From Nocardia wallacei (GTDB lineage Bacteria; Actinomycetota; Actinomycetes; Mycobacteriales; Mycobacteriaceae), in contig NZ_JARWQD010000183.1 in NCBI RefSeq assembly GCF_029869545.1, positions 1-64,000 of the forward strand: a stretch of DNA of 64,000 nt, given 5' to 3'. A program made the translations under genes and the position numbers. Under the pieces are notes generated by a model. The model was not told where the DNA came from. It searched no databases and worked only from the letters and a program-made list of their open reading frames with translations. Below, one piece after another: positions 1 through 8,490 of this stretch. Positions within the stretch are counted from its first letter, which is position 1; every line of letters begins with the position of its first letter.

Positions 1-62
1 CGGCGGGCTGCTGCCCGCGCTCTTAAGGCCCCCCGCGCCGCGGGGCCGGCCCCCCCCCCGCC
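1..62. other. G/C homopolymer tract at window edge, probable sequence error
   Basis: The first ~60 bases contain runs of C and G (for example ten C around 51-60) that break the DyP reading frame's similarity to its family. The same kind of sequence occurs at 52198-52404, where it also cuts a gene. I infer poor-quality contig-end sequence, not biology. Confidence 0.5.
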
Positions 63-941
63 CGGGCGCCCGATGATGCTGTCGTGTTCCACCGCGGGCA
101 AATGATCCCATTCGGCGGTCCGCATTCGAATCTTGCGGAACACCAGGTAGGTTCCGCCGCGGAACCACGCCGGTTCCCCGGGCGAATCGGCCCACACCGC
201 GCGATCGAAATCCGGTGTCCCGGGTTTCGGATTCGCGGTGCCGTCCTTGTGGCCGAACATATTTCGCGGCGTACCGCCGTCGGACGGTCTGCCGAGGAAG
301 CCGTGCTGCGTCCAGCGCATGCGGGCCAGACCGGGCATGCGGGCGCGCAGCGCGCGGAAGGCGTGGCTGACGATCTGCGGGTCGTCGGCGCAGATCTGCG
401 CCAGCACGTCACCGCCGCACCAGGCGGGACGCAGTGCGTCACCGGCGAATTCGGGTAGCGGCCGCAGATGCGCGGGGCGCAGGCCGCCGAGGCCGAACCG
501 GTCGTCGAAGATGCCCGGGCCCAGGCCGAAGGTCACGGTCAGGCGCGCGGGAACGAGTCCGGTCGCGAAATCGGTATGGGCGCTGAATACGGCTGGCGTG
601 CCGGGCTTTTCGGGCACCCTGTCGCCCACGGTCAATGCGGCGGCCGTGGCCGTCCAGGCGGACAACAGATCTCGCAGCGCGCCACGGTCGGCGCGCGCGA
701 TATCGCAGGCGAGGAACAGCGCGTGCGCCTGCGCCGGGGTGGCGATGCCCGCCTGGCGAGATCCGTGGAACGCCTCGACATCCGGGGCGGGGCCGGAGTG
801 CTCCGGGGCCGTCGCACGTCCCGCGACGACGCCGACGGACGCCGCTCCGGCCATCGCGAGCGCCGATCCGAACATCGCTCGTCGCGAGACTCGGCCATCG
901 ACCGGACCGGTGTTACTACGCTCAGTAGTAGACTCGCTCAT
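1..941 (-). CDS. Dyp-type (EfeB-like) haem peroxidase, Tat-exported, 3' end missing
   Basis: The gene starts at ATG 941 and runs off the left edge, so the C terminus is absent. The N terminus is a twin-arginine leader (SRRAMF at residues 19-24, then a hydrophobic alanine/valine/glycine stretch), which predicts export of a folded, cofactor-loaded protein. The family motif GXXDG is present as GHKDG at residues 230-234, and the segment after it (proline-rich, then a WFRGGTY-like block) is typical of DyP peroxidases and of EfeB deferrochelatases, which use haem and peroxide. Similarity is lost in the last ~60 bases, which are G/C homopolymer runs, so that end is unreliable. The neighbour is divergent and no efeU or efeO is seen, so an EfeUOB role cannot be assigned. 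The family call is secure; the subtype is not. Confidence 0.85.
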   Translation of the reverse strand, partial: MSESTTERSNTGPVDGRVSRRAMFGSALAMAGAASVGVVAGRATAPEHSGPAPDVEAFHGSRQAGIATPAQAHALFLACDIARADRGALRDLLSAWTATAAALTVGDRVPEKPGTPAVFSAHTDFATGLVPARLTVTFGLGPGIFDDRFGLGGLRPAHLRPLPEFAGDALRPAWCGGDVLAQICADDPQIVSHAFRALRARMPGLARMRWTQHGFLGRPSDGGTPRNMFGHKDGTANPKPGTPDFDRAVWADSPGEPAWFRGGTYLVFRKIRMRTAEWDHLPAVEHDSIIGRPGGGGAGPAARGALRARAAAR

Positions 942-1184
942 GCCGCCCAACGGTAGCGGAAGAACCCGAAGCCTTCAATAGAGCTGAAGGCGTGGGTGGG
1001 AACTCGACGGGGACAGCGCTATTCGCGACGGTGAGAGCAAATGGCGGAGACGGATTTCCCCTGGCGATCGGCCGAAAAGCGAAGCCCCGCATTATTGGTT
1101 GCCGCCGAATCGCGTGGAGCGGTGGCGGAATTCCGTCGAGTCGAATACGATCCGCGCGGAACCAACCGTCCGTTGGAGGGACAA

Positions 1185-2237
1185 TTGACCACCCCGAGTA
1201 CGCTGCAGCGCGAGACCGGGGGAACCGCAGGTCGGCGAACGGTACCCCTGTCTCAGCTGATCTACCTCATGGCCGAGCACGACAAGCTGGGCGAACACCG
1301 CCAGACGTTTCTACCCCCACCGGTGAGTGGGGACACCGTGGTGCGCGGCTGCGCCCTGGTGGCGGGCGGACTGGTCGTCGTGGGCGCCCTGTGCGCGGCC
1401 GCCGGTTCGCTGGTCGGTAGCGGTGCCGTCGGCGGGCTGGCGCTGGTCCCGGCAGCGGTCGCATTCCTCCGGGGGCGCCGCAACCGTGGTGGCCGCCGGG
1501 CGCGACTGGATCTGTTCGATTACGGCATGACCGTGTACCGCGGATCCGAGAAGATCGTGGCATTCCGCTGGGACACCCTCGAGGTCCGGCAGCAGGTCAT
1601 CCCGTTCCACAACGCGGCCGCCGCGGCGACCGATTACTCGTTCACGCTGACCGGTCCGGGAAACAGCACCGCGGCCTTCGACGAGCAGATCTTCGACGGC
1701 GCGCGGGAATGGGGCCCGACGATCCAATCGGCCGTCACCGCAACGCAATTGCCGCACGTGGTCGCCGCCATCGACAGCGAGCAGACCATTCGCTTCGGCG
1801 ATATCGCGGTCGATCTGAACTGCCTCACCTACGCGGGGACCTCCTATCCGTGGGAGCACATCCAGCGGATCGAGGCGCAGCACGGCCTGGTCTGCATCAA
1901 GGTTGGCGGACAATGGGTTTCGCTGGTCTCGGTCGAAACGATCCCGAATTTCTACATTTTCAACGAGGTCACCGAACGACTACGCCTGGCCGCATTGGAC
2001 GAGATGGCCGCGGAGGCGGCGCCCGCACCCACGCCGTGGAGTCGGTCCGATCCGGATCCGGCGGAGGCTTCCGGCGGTGCCGGGCCGGTGCCGCCCGCGA
2101 TACGGCCCTCGGCCGACGTCGCTACGCCGCGCAAAGAGTCCGCCGAGGTGCCGATTCGTCCTGAGCAGGAGGATGTTTCGAATCGGGAGGATGCGGAAAG
2201 GGTCGGAGTCTCCGGTCCCGCACGGGAATCCGAGTAG
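1185..2237 (+). CDS. DUF6585-like membrane-anchored protein
   Basis: I chose the TTG start at 1185 because GGAGGG lies 6 bases upstream; an in-frame ATG at 1041 has only a weak ribosome site and would add 48 low-complexity residues. The ~350-residue protein has a short N-terminal cytoplasmic part, a hydrophobic hairpin (about residues 50-90, two membrane segments rich in valine, alanine and glycine), then a beta-rich domain. That domain has the DUF6585 pattern: an aromatic 'FRWDTLEVRQ' strand, a helical middle, 'IRFGDIAVDL', 'YPWEHIQRIE' and 'SVETIPNF'. The C-terminal ~70 residues are proline/alanine/glutamate-rich and probably disordered. DUF6585 proteins are actinobacterial and of unknown function. 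The gene stands alone, convergent with the next gene, 9 bases apart. Confidence 0.75.
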   Translation: MTTPSTLQRETGGTAGRRTVPLSQLIYLMAEHDKLGEHRQTFLPPPVSGDTVVRGCALVAGGLVVVGALCAAAGSLVGSGAVGGLALVPAAVAFLRGRRNRGGRRARLDLFDYGMTVYRGSEKIVAFRWDTLEVRQQVIPFHNAAAAATDYSFTLTGPGNSTAAFDEQIFDGAREWGPTIQSAVTATQLPHVVAAIDSEQTIRFGDIAVDLNCLTYAGTSYPWEHIQRIEAQHGLVCIKVGGQWVSLVSVETIPNFYIFNEVTERLRLAALDEMAAEAAPAPTPWSRSDPDPAEASGGAGPVPPAIRPSADVATPRKESAEVPIRPEQEDVSNREDAERVGVSGPARESE

Positions 2238-2246
2238 GACGACCCG

Positions 2247-2852
2247 CTAACGCATCACCGGCAGGACCGGAGTATGCGATCGGCCGGTAGCGGCTTCGAT
2301 GAAGGCGACCGGATCGGCTACCGCGGAAAGGATTTCGACCGTCCGGCGCAGACCCGGCTCCGGCGGCGCGTCTCCTCCGATGGCGTCGATCAGGTCGAGC
2401 AGGTGCGTGGTCGCCTCCACGATCATCGTGTCCGTCAGCGCCTGGAAGCTGACGGTGCCGAGGACGGGGTGGACGAGTCCGGCGGCCGGATCGGCGTCGC
2501 GGAGTTCGTCGAGCATCGCCGGGCCGTCCTCGGCGAAGTGGCGGACCAGCGCCTCGGGGCCGATCACCGAGCACTGCTGCGCCTGCTCGGCCACGTCGTC
2601 GGCCAGCGTGTGGGCCGCGCCGCCGGGCTCGTTGAAGATGCGCAGCCACTGGGCGCCGCTGGTCACCGTGGGTGACTCCACCCGTTCCCCGCGCAGGAAA
2701 TCGAGCACCTGCTTGTCCGGGGCCATGTGGGCGACGAGGTCCTGCACCGTCCACTCCGGAAGTCGCGTCGGTGTCGTCCACTGCGCGGGCGTCAATGCCG
2801 CGACCCGTTCGCCCCAGGTCAGGCAGAGCTGTTCCAGCGTCGTGATGTCCAT
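2247..2852 (-). CDS. Maleylpyruvate isomerase / mycothiol-dependent-enzyme-like protein (DinB-2 fold)
   Basis: A 201-residue protein with an AGGA ribosome site before ATG 2852. The N-terminal block (leucine-rich helix, 'LPEWTVQDLVAHMA' and a following helix) is the signature of the mycothiol-dependent maleylpyruvate isomerase N-terminal domain (TIGR03083/TIGR03086 group), a four-helix bundle that usually binds a divalent metal and uses mycothiol. The middle helices (TMIVEATTHLLDLIDAIG) carry the usual second conserved His/Asp segment. Family members act in thiol-dependent isomerisation or detoxification, but most are uncharacterised, so no substrate is proposed. The next gene downstream on this strand is absent; transcription is convergent with the DUF6585 gene. 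Confidence 0.75.
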   Translation of the reverse strand: MDITTLEQLCLTWGERVAALTPAQWTTPTRLPEWTVQDLVAHMAPDKQVLDFLRGERVESPTVTSGAQWLRIFNEPGGAAHTLADDVAEQAQQCSVIGPEALVRHFAEDGPAMLDELRDADPAAGLVHPVLGTVSFQALTDTMIVEATTHLLDLIDAIGGDAPPEPGLRRTVEILSAVADPVAFIEAATGRSHTPVLPVMR

Positions 2853-2943
2853 CTGATCCTCGGATCCACTCAGCGATTCGGACGCGATGCCCTCTCATGT
2901 CAGCACCATCCCGCAGCGGCGCGCAATGAGATATCGCTCGATG

Positions 2944-3966
2944 CCGACGACGCCGGAATTCGTGTACCGCCGCGGCCGCCCGCCCGCAGGGTCACCGCGT
3001 GCACATCGATGCGCGGGCGGAAGGCGTTGGCGGCGACGCTGCCGCCGCATCTGTTCGCGCTCCTCGCGGCCGTCGCCGGTCGGCCTGCGATGAGCGCCAA
3101 CGGTTTCGATCACCGGCTGCGTCGGGCAGGAGTGTTCGCGCTGGACGACCCGCCGCCGAGCCCCGGCACCGCGGAGCACCTGCTACCCGCGCATACGGTG
3201 ATCGATCGCCAGATCCTGCTGACGGGTCTCGATGATGTCGTCCACTTCGGGCGCCGGTGTATCGGCTATGACAGCGACGGGGACGTGGTCACGGCGCGGT
3301 TCGCCGACGGGGGCACCGCGCAGGGTTCGCTGGTGGTGGCCGCCGACGGCATCGGGTCGGTGATTCGCTCGCAGCGTCTGCCGCACGCCCGCGTCGTGGA
3401 TTCGGGGACGCGATTGATCTACGGCCGGGTGCCGCTGACCGCCGAGTTGCGCCGCGCCCTTCCGGCGGCGATGTTCAGCGTCTTCAACTCCGTCATCGGG
3501 CCGGACCACCGCTTCGTGGGCATTGCACCGGTCGAGTATCGGGAATCACCGGGGGCCGCCGCGGCGCGATCGGCGTCCGGCGAGGACCTGCGCGACCTGG
3601 TGCTGGAACAGCTGTCCGGCTGGCATCCACTGGTGACCCGAATCGTCGAGGGATGGGCTCCGGGGAGCGTCTACCCGATCACCGTGCGCAGCAGTATTCC
3701 CGTACCACGGTGGCAGGCTTCGAACGTGACGCTGCTCGGCGACGCGATCCATGCCATGAGTCCCGCCGCCGGAGCGGGCGCGAACATGGCGCTGCGGGAT
3801 GGCGCCGCCCTGGCCGCGGCGCTCGTCGATGTTACCGACGGGCGTCCGCTCCTCGACGCGATGCGCGAATACGAGCAGGCTTATGGTGGAGGAGGGATTT
3901 CATATTGTGCGGCGGTCGGCAGGGAACGGGACACAGGCGCAGGGAGCAGATCCGCTGCCGGAGTGA
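2944..3966 (+). pseudogene. Decayed FAD-dependent aromatic-ring-type monooxygenase
   Basis: The readable part (about 3030-3880) is the central and C-terminal section of a PHBH-type flavin monooxygenase: 'RQILLTGLDDVVHFG', the NADPH/FAD motif 'VVAADGIGSVIR', and the GD motif 'VTLLGDAIHAMSPAAGAGANMALRDG'. The N-terminal GXGXXG nucleotide-binding fold is missing; upstream sequence abuts the divergent neighbour. Near 3021 the family sequence continues only if the frame moves by one base (HIDAR in one frame, GRKALA in the next), and another shift lies just before it. Near 3880 the C-terminal family sequence 'MVEEGFHIVRRSAGNG' lies one base out of frame and ends at TGA 3966, as if one T were inserted. 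Several independent lesions plus a lost N terminus indicate a true pseudogene and not a single read error. Confidence 0.75.
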
Positions 3967-3999
3967 CCGGGCCGGTCGGAGCTGCCATTCCCGCGATGC

Positions 4000-5175
4000 C
4001 TAGGATCGGATCTCGCCCAAGTACTGTCGCCACGCCCTGATGTCTTGATGACCGCCGTACTCGAATGGTGCGGTTTGCCCGCCCTGAGCCTGATAAACCC
4101 GCTGCTCGAACTCTAAACCGAAGGTTTCTATCGGATCGGCATCTGCTCCGAGGCTATGGAGACGGAATGTGCGTTCCGAATATGCGGCACTGCCGGCACG
4201 TACCTCATCGGCCCAGGCGTCGGGTGTGGAGAAGAGATCCCTGTTGAAGTCCGAGGGCGCGCTCGGCGGCAAGCCTTCGCGCTCCAGTGCCCAATTCATC
4301 AGTACCCGTGACGACCGGCCGTTGTAGTCGTTGAAGGGATGAATGGAGACATACCGCTGCTGAAGTTCCGCGGCGAGACGATACGGATCGGTCCCAGGTT
4401 GGTTGCGGGCGTTGTTGTACCAGTCGGACAGCGACTGTAGTTCGCGTCGAATGGCATCCGGTGTGTTGACACGGTATTCGTATGCGGCCTGGTCGGCGCG
4501 GAGCGGAACGGTCCCGGGAGGGACGTATCCCAGATACGGATTCGCCTCGATCGCGGCCAGCTCACGGTCGGTGAACGGTCTGCCCGCCTGAACGCCGATC
4601 CGCCTGCTATTGGCGAACTGTCCTCCCTGTCCCATCATGGAGGTGCTGAACTGAGACATGCGCCGGTGAATCTCGGTCATGAAAGCTACGGACAAATTCC
4701 GATCGCCGTGTCGCCTGGCGAAGGCGCGGGCATCGAGATAGCCCGCCCACTCTCCTTCGCCGAACAACAGCTCCGGTTGTGGCTGACGGGAGATCAGGGC
4801 CGCATGGTGGAGCGGCTGATCGATGAACAAGCTCGACTCCAGCGCGCGCTGTGATGGAGTGCGCAAGCCCAATTCGGCCGACCGTCGATCAATCGTGGCC
4901 CGCGCGGAGACGGCTATGATGTCCGGCCGGGTAGTGTTCGGGTCCTCACGGTTCGACCTCGACAGAGCCGTGGCCCGTGCCGGATCGGTGCGTATGCTGC
5001 GAACCTGCTCGGCACCTCTGCGATCGGTTTCTCGCACCTCCTCCGCCTGTCGTCGCAGCCCGGCACCGAACCCGCGTGTGAATGTCGAGTCGGCCTCGGT
5101 CGCCTCCGTCAGCCGACTGACCCGAGGGGCGATATTTCGACGGAATATATCGGCGAGGACGCTGTTGATCCGCAT
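4000..5175 (-). CDS. Fic-domain protein (probable AMP-/nucleotidyl-transferase)
   Basis: I start at ATG 5175 because GGGGAGGG lies 8-9 bases upstream; an ATG at 5193 is in frame but lacks this. The 391-residue protein carries the Fic active-site loop HPFNDYNGRSSR starting at His279. The catalytic His and the Asn-Gly-Arg anion-binding turn are present, but the usual DGN is DYN, a tyrosine for the glycine. Fic enzymes transfer AMP (or other phosphate groups) from nucleotides to target hydroxyls; some are toxins with a small inhibitor partner. The N-terminal ~130 residues are charged and carry no recognised domain. No antitoxin-sized partner is seen next to it. Base composition over 4000-5330 is visibly lower in GC than its surroundings, suggesting acquisition. 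It ends 34 bases from the decayed monooxygenase. Confidence 0.85.
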   Translation of the reverse strand: MRINSVLADIFRRNIAPRVSRLTEATEADSTFTRGFGAGLRRQAEEVRETDRRGAEQVRSIRTDPARATALSRSNREDPNTTRPDIIAVSARATIDRRSAELGLRTPSQRALESSLFIDQPLHHAALISRQPQPELLFGEGEWAGYLDARAFARRHGDRNLSVAFMTEIHRRMSQFSTSMMGQGGQFANSRRIGVQAGRPFTDRELAAIEANPYLGYVPPGTVPLRADQAAYEYRVNTPDAIRRELQSLSDWYNNARNQPGTDPYRLAAELQQRYVSIHPFNDYNGRSSRVLMNWALEREGLPPSAPSDFNRDLFSTPDAWADEVRAGSAAYSERTFRLHSLGADADPIETFGLEFEQRVYQAQGGQTAPFEYGGHQDIRAWRQYLGEIRS

Positions 5176-5371
5176 GGCGCGCGCCCTCCCCATATCCGAC
5201 GCAGGCCGCGGCTCGGCCTAGCTGCCAGTCCTCATCACCGATCTACGCAGTTCCTCCGCTGCGCCCCTTTCATAGATTGTGGCGCTGGCAATAGCACCGC
5301 AAGCCGTAACCTTCCCACCACTGGGTGTATGTGAACGGTAATAAGTCGCTTGCGGAAGTGGGAGGTCGAAG

Positions 5372-7324
5372 TCACCCGCTGATGGCGTAGGGGCGGCGGA
5401 TGCGGCGCGCGGCCTCGAGGATGCCGAGGATCCGGGAGCCGGGCAGGCCGATGGAGGCGCCGATGGCGGCGGGGGTCCAGGACTCGTCGGCGAGGGTCAG
5501 GACCTCCGCGAGCTGTTCGACCGAGAGCTTGGACAGCCGCCGCTCGGAGATCTCGCGCGCCACCGCCCATACCCCGACGTCATCGATTTCGGCGGCGAGA
5601 TCATTCACCCCGGCGTGGTCGTCCGAATCCTGTTCGGCCGCTTCGGTTTCCTCCTCGGGCTGTGTATAGGTCTGCCGATACTTGGCGACGTCGACCGGCG
5701 CCGGGTCGTCGAGAGCCAGCTGCGTGCTGGCCTCACCCGACCGCTGCTGTCGAGCAGGTTCCGGGCGCGCCGCGGCGGCCGACTTCGAGCCGGGGCGGCG
5801 GTTGTAGGGGTGTTCCGCCGAGGAGTTCTGAGAAGAAGCGGTCTCGGCCGCATCGCCGGACCGGGTACTCGGAGATCCGTTCCGCGCGGGTCGGTCCCGG
5901 TCCTGCTCGGCCGTAGGCGCCTCGAGTGGCCGCAGGTCCGAGCTGTGCGGCCCGGCGATGTCGCCCAGCCCCTGCCCTTCGGTCTGCGTGGTATGCACGG
6001 CGTTGCCATTGCGGTGGGCCGTCGCAGCGGCTCCGTCGCGAGCCATCCGCGCATCGTCCGACCGGTCGTTCCGAGTGCTGGTGGTCAGGTGAAAGCCGTT
6101 GTGTCCCAATTCGGTTACCGGCAGGTTGTGCAGGTGGGGGTCGAAACCGTTGGAAGGGGGAGCTGTCGGCGGCTCGTGAAACCCGTTGTGTTCCACAGGG
6201 GTTGTGGGCAGGCCGTGCCCGGTTCGGTGACCGTTGGCCGCAGGTGGCGCAGTGGGGCCCGTGCTGCCGTTGTGCGAACGGAGGTCGGCACTCGGGTGCA
6301 TCTCGGCCGCCGATGCGTGGTGATGTCCATCGACCCTGGGCGCGGCCTCGGCGGAGTGCGGGTGGCCGTTGCGGCGGGGATGCGTTGCCTCGGTGCGGGC
6401 GGGGGCGGGTTCGGGCCGGTAGTCGGAAAGCATTGGGCCGGAGTGGGATTCGTGCGTGGGCAGGCGACGGTGGCCTACCGAGCCCTCGCGCACCGCGAAG
6501 GCGTCGACGATGCGGTGGGTGACCGTGCGGCCGTGGTCCGTCGTCGAATGGTCCGGTATCGCGTCGATGAGCTGGGCGTAGCGGGCGGAGACCCAGGCGT
6601 GCAGCCAGATCACGACGCCCACCATGACCGGGGCCACCGCGGCCTCGGCGGCGCGGGCCGGAGCGCCGTTCGCCAGGTGCGGCCCGGCATTGAGGGCGAT
6701 GGTGACGCCCAGCAGCGCCGCCTCGAGGAAAACCACCTTGCCCCGGGCGATTTCGCGGCCCCAGCGCGCAGCCGTGGTCGCCACCACCATGATGGTGATG
6801 ATCGGGATGGAGATCATCGCCTCGAAGCCGTAGCTCAGCCAGTACAGCGGATCGGACATGTCGCCGCTGGGCACCAGATTCTGCTGGACGTTGACGCCCG
6901 CCCACACCATGCCGAGCACGACCACGCCGATCAGGGCCCGCGACGACCACTCCGCACGGCGATACAACTGGGCAAGGCGCGCATCGGGATTCGACACCCG
7001 CCGCCGCGCCGCGAGCGCCTTGCGATGCCAGCGGGCGTCCGCGTCGTCGGCCCGGCGCAGGGCGCGCTCGACGCGGCGGTCGCGTTTCTCCGCGGCCAGT
7101 TCGGCGGCCACCGCGCCGCGCCGCTGACGCCTGCGCTGGGCCCGGATCCATTCCGCCAGATCGCGTTCCGCGGCGATCTCCGATTCGGACAGTTCGTCGA
7201 ACAGCGCCGGATCCGTCTGCAGCGGGAGCTTGCCGCGCGCGGTCGCCACCCGCTGGGCCAGGGCCGCGATCTCCGCGCTGGCGTAGGACGTCTCTGCATT
7301 CCCGGCCGACTGGTCGTCGCGCAT
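5372..7324 (-). CDS. DUF2637-type multi-pass membrane protein with disordered linker and C-terminal HTH-like region
   Basis: The 650-residue protein starts at ATG 7324 behind GGAAGG. Residues ~50-130 are strongly basic and helical (coiled-coil-like, many RRxR repeats). Residues ~135-260 hold about four hydrophobic segments with the pattern seen in DUF2637 proteins ('WLSYGFEAMISIPIITIMVV'), which are found in actinomycetes and often encoded on conjugative elements (Spd-like). Residues ~270-560 are Pro/His/Asn/Gly-rich and probably disordered, with repeated 'NGxH' patches. The last ~65 residues ('VEQLAEVLTLADESWTPAAI') look like a helix-turn-helix that senses or binds DNA. It sits next to the lower-GC Fic gene, so the two may be remnants of one mobile element, but no integrase or replication gene is present. 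Function unknown. Confidence 0.65.
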   Translation of the reverse strand: MRDDQSAGNAETSYASAEIAALAQRVATARGKLPLQTDPALFDELSESEIAAERDLAEWIRAQRRRQRRGAVAAELAAEKRDRRVERALRRADDADARWHRKALAARRRVSNPDARLAQLYRRAEWSSRALIGVVVLGMVWAGVNVQQNLVPSGDMSDPLYWLSYGFEAMISIPIITIMVVATTAARWGREIARGKVVFLEAALLGVTIALNAGPHLANGAPARAAEAAVAPVMVGVVIWLHAWVSARYAQLIDAIPDHSTTDHGRTVTHRIVDAFAVREGSVGHRRLPTHESHSGPMLSDYRPEPAPARTEATHPRRNGHPHSAEAAPRVDGHHHASAAEMHPSADLRSHNGSTGPTAPPAANGHRTGHGLPTTPVEHNGFHEPPTAPPSNGFDPHLHNLPVTELGHNGFHLTTSTRNDRSDDARMARDGAAATAHRNGNAVHTTQTEGQGLGDIAGPHSSDLRPLEAPTAEQDRDRPARNGSPSTRSGDAAETASSQNSSAEHPYNRRPGSKSAAAARPEPARQQRSGEASTQLALDDPAPVDVAKYRQTYTQPEEETEAAEQDSDDHAGVNDLAAEIDDVGVWAVAREISERRLSKLSVEQLAEVLTLADESWTPAAIGASIGLPGSRILGILEAARRIRRPYAISG

Positions 7325-7372
7325 CGCGAGCCTTCCATGACGCAGGTATGGTGCCGAATATCCGCAACAGCC

Positions 7373-7411
7373 GATTACTCGAACATATGTGTGACCGCAG
7401 TGAGAGTAATC
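7373..7411. repeat. Inverted repeat in promoter region
   Basis: GATTACTC at 7373-7380 and its exact complement GAGTAATC at 7404-7411 are separated by 23 bases, with a further ACATATGT palindrome (7383-7390) between them. The repeat is 49 bases upstream of the DUF2637 start and could be a regulator site. No regulator is encoded beside it. Confidence 0.35.
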
Positions 7412-7466
7412 CGTGACCTACGGGCGGTCAATGGTGACACCGAACATCAGTTCGGTTCGGGCGCAT

Positions 7467-8225
7467 TCAGCGCATGGCGGTATGCCAGAGAATCGCCGCC
7501 GTCAGGGCGCCCGCCCCGTTCAGCGACCAGTGCAGGGCGATCGGCGCGAGCACGCTACCGCTGCGCCGACGCAACCAGGTGAATACCGCGCCCGCCGCGG
7601 CGGTGGCCAGCACGGCGAGTGCGATGCCGCCGATCTGCCCGGCCAGGCCGCCGCCGAGGAATGTGCTCAGCCCGCGGTTGCTGCTGGTCAGGCCGAGCGA
7701 GGAGGCGATGTGCCAGAGGCCGAAAAGCAGTGAGCCCGCGGCGAATACGCCGCGCGCGCCATACGCTCGGTCGAGCGCGCCGTGCAGGACGCCCCGGAAG
7801 GCCAGCTCCTCGGGAATGGCCGTCTGCAAAGGGATCACGATCATCGACGCGATCAGTGCGCCGGAAATCGTGGCATAGCGATCGGCCAGAAAGAACGGCC
7901 GCGTAATCGGCAGCAGCGCGCCGATCGCGACGGCGCCGAGCACGATGCCGACGGCGGCCACCGAATAGAGCGTGCCCTTGCGCCAGTGCCGCGGTGACAA
8001 CCCGAGCTCGGACCAGCCGAGCCCGCGCCGCCGCATCATCGCCACCAGGACCACGGCGGCGATGGGCACCGTCACGATGTTGGCCCACGTCGAGGTGAAG
8101 TGCGCGATCAGGTTCGTGCAGGCCAGCACCACCACGACAACGGCGACGTCCAGGTAGGCGTGCAACCGGCGGGGCGAGCCGGTGACCTCGGGTTTCGGTG
8201 CGGCGTCGTTATCGTTTCGAGACAT
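7467..8225 (-). CDS. CPBP-family intramembrane glutamic endopeptidase
   Basis: A 252-residue polytopic membrane protein starting at ATG 8225. It carries the CPBP/Rce1-like active site: motif 1 PEELAFRG (the EExxxR glutamates), motif 2 FGLWHIA (FxxxH) and a third histidine-region segment near the C terminus (LAPIALHWSLNG). About seven hydrophobic segments surround these residues. Family members cleave within or near membranes, including bacteriocin self-immunity proteins and prenyl-protein endopeptidases; here there is no peptide gene nearby, so the substrate is unknown. The next gene to the right is divergent, with a 265-base spacer that contains the palindrome at 8306-8321. Confidence 0.85.
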   Translation of the reverse strand: MSRNDNDAAPKPEVTGSPRRLHAYLDVAVVVVVLACTNLIAHFTSTWANIVTVPIAAVVLVAMMRRRGLGWSELGLSPRHWRKGTLYSVAAVGIVLGAVAIGALLPITRPFFLADRYATISGALIASMIVIPLQTAIPEELAFRGVLHGALDRAYGARGVFAAGSLLFGLWHIASSLGLTSSNRGLSTFLGGGLAGQIGGIALAVLATAAAGAVFTWLRRRSGSVLAPIALHWSLNGAGALTAAILWHTAMR

Positions 8226-8293
8226 CGCCGCCAGTCTACGTTCATCCGCCGCGGGCGCGCTGTGTTCCTCCGAACATCGCCGCGATCCGGGAC

Positions 8294-8323
8294 TTGCTTT
8301 GTATGTATACGTCTACGTATAGT
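8294..8323 (+). promoter_or_regulatory. Promoter overlapped by 16-bp palindromic operator
   Basis: A -35-like TTGCTT (8294-8299) and -10-like TATAGT (8318-8323) are 18 bases apart. A perfect palindrome TATACGTCTACGTATA (8306-8321; arms TATACGT, 2-base centre) lies between them and covers part of the -10. This is the layout of a repressor site, probably TetR- or MarR-type, for the EXLDI-MMPL pair. The regulator is not encoded in the immediate neighbourhood. The leader to the first gene is about 165 bases and holds no convincing gene. Confidence 0.5.
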
Positions 8324-8490
8324 CTCATTCGGGTGGAAGGTATGAGCGCCCCGGCGATGGTGTCGAGCTGATCCGACGAGGGGTATGGGCTCGAGTTCGC
8401 GCTCACCGAATCCCGCGGGCACCGGTGATCACCGTGCCTCAAAGATCAATGAATGCGCACGTGCGCAGCCATGCATGAACGGAGATCCGA

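Noticed and set aside
1041-1184. N-terminal extension of the DUF6585 gene from ATG 1041
   Set aside because: Weak ribosome site and no family similarity; TTG 1185 has GGAGGG at good spacing.
5615-7582. 655-codon plus-strand frame
   Set aside because: Opposite the DUF2637 gene, which has recognisable membrane segments, a ribosome site and sensible codon use; the plus-strand reading has none.
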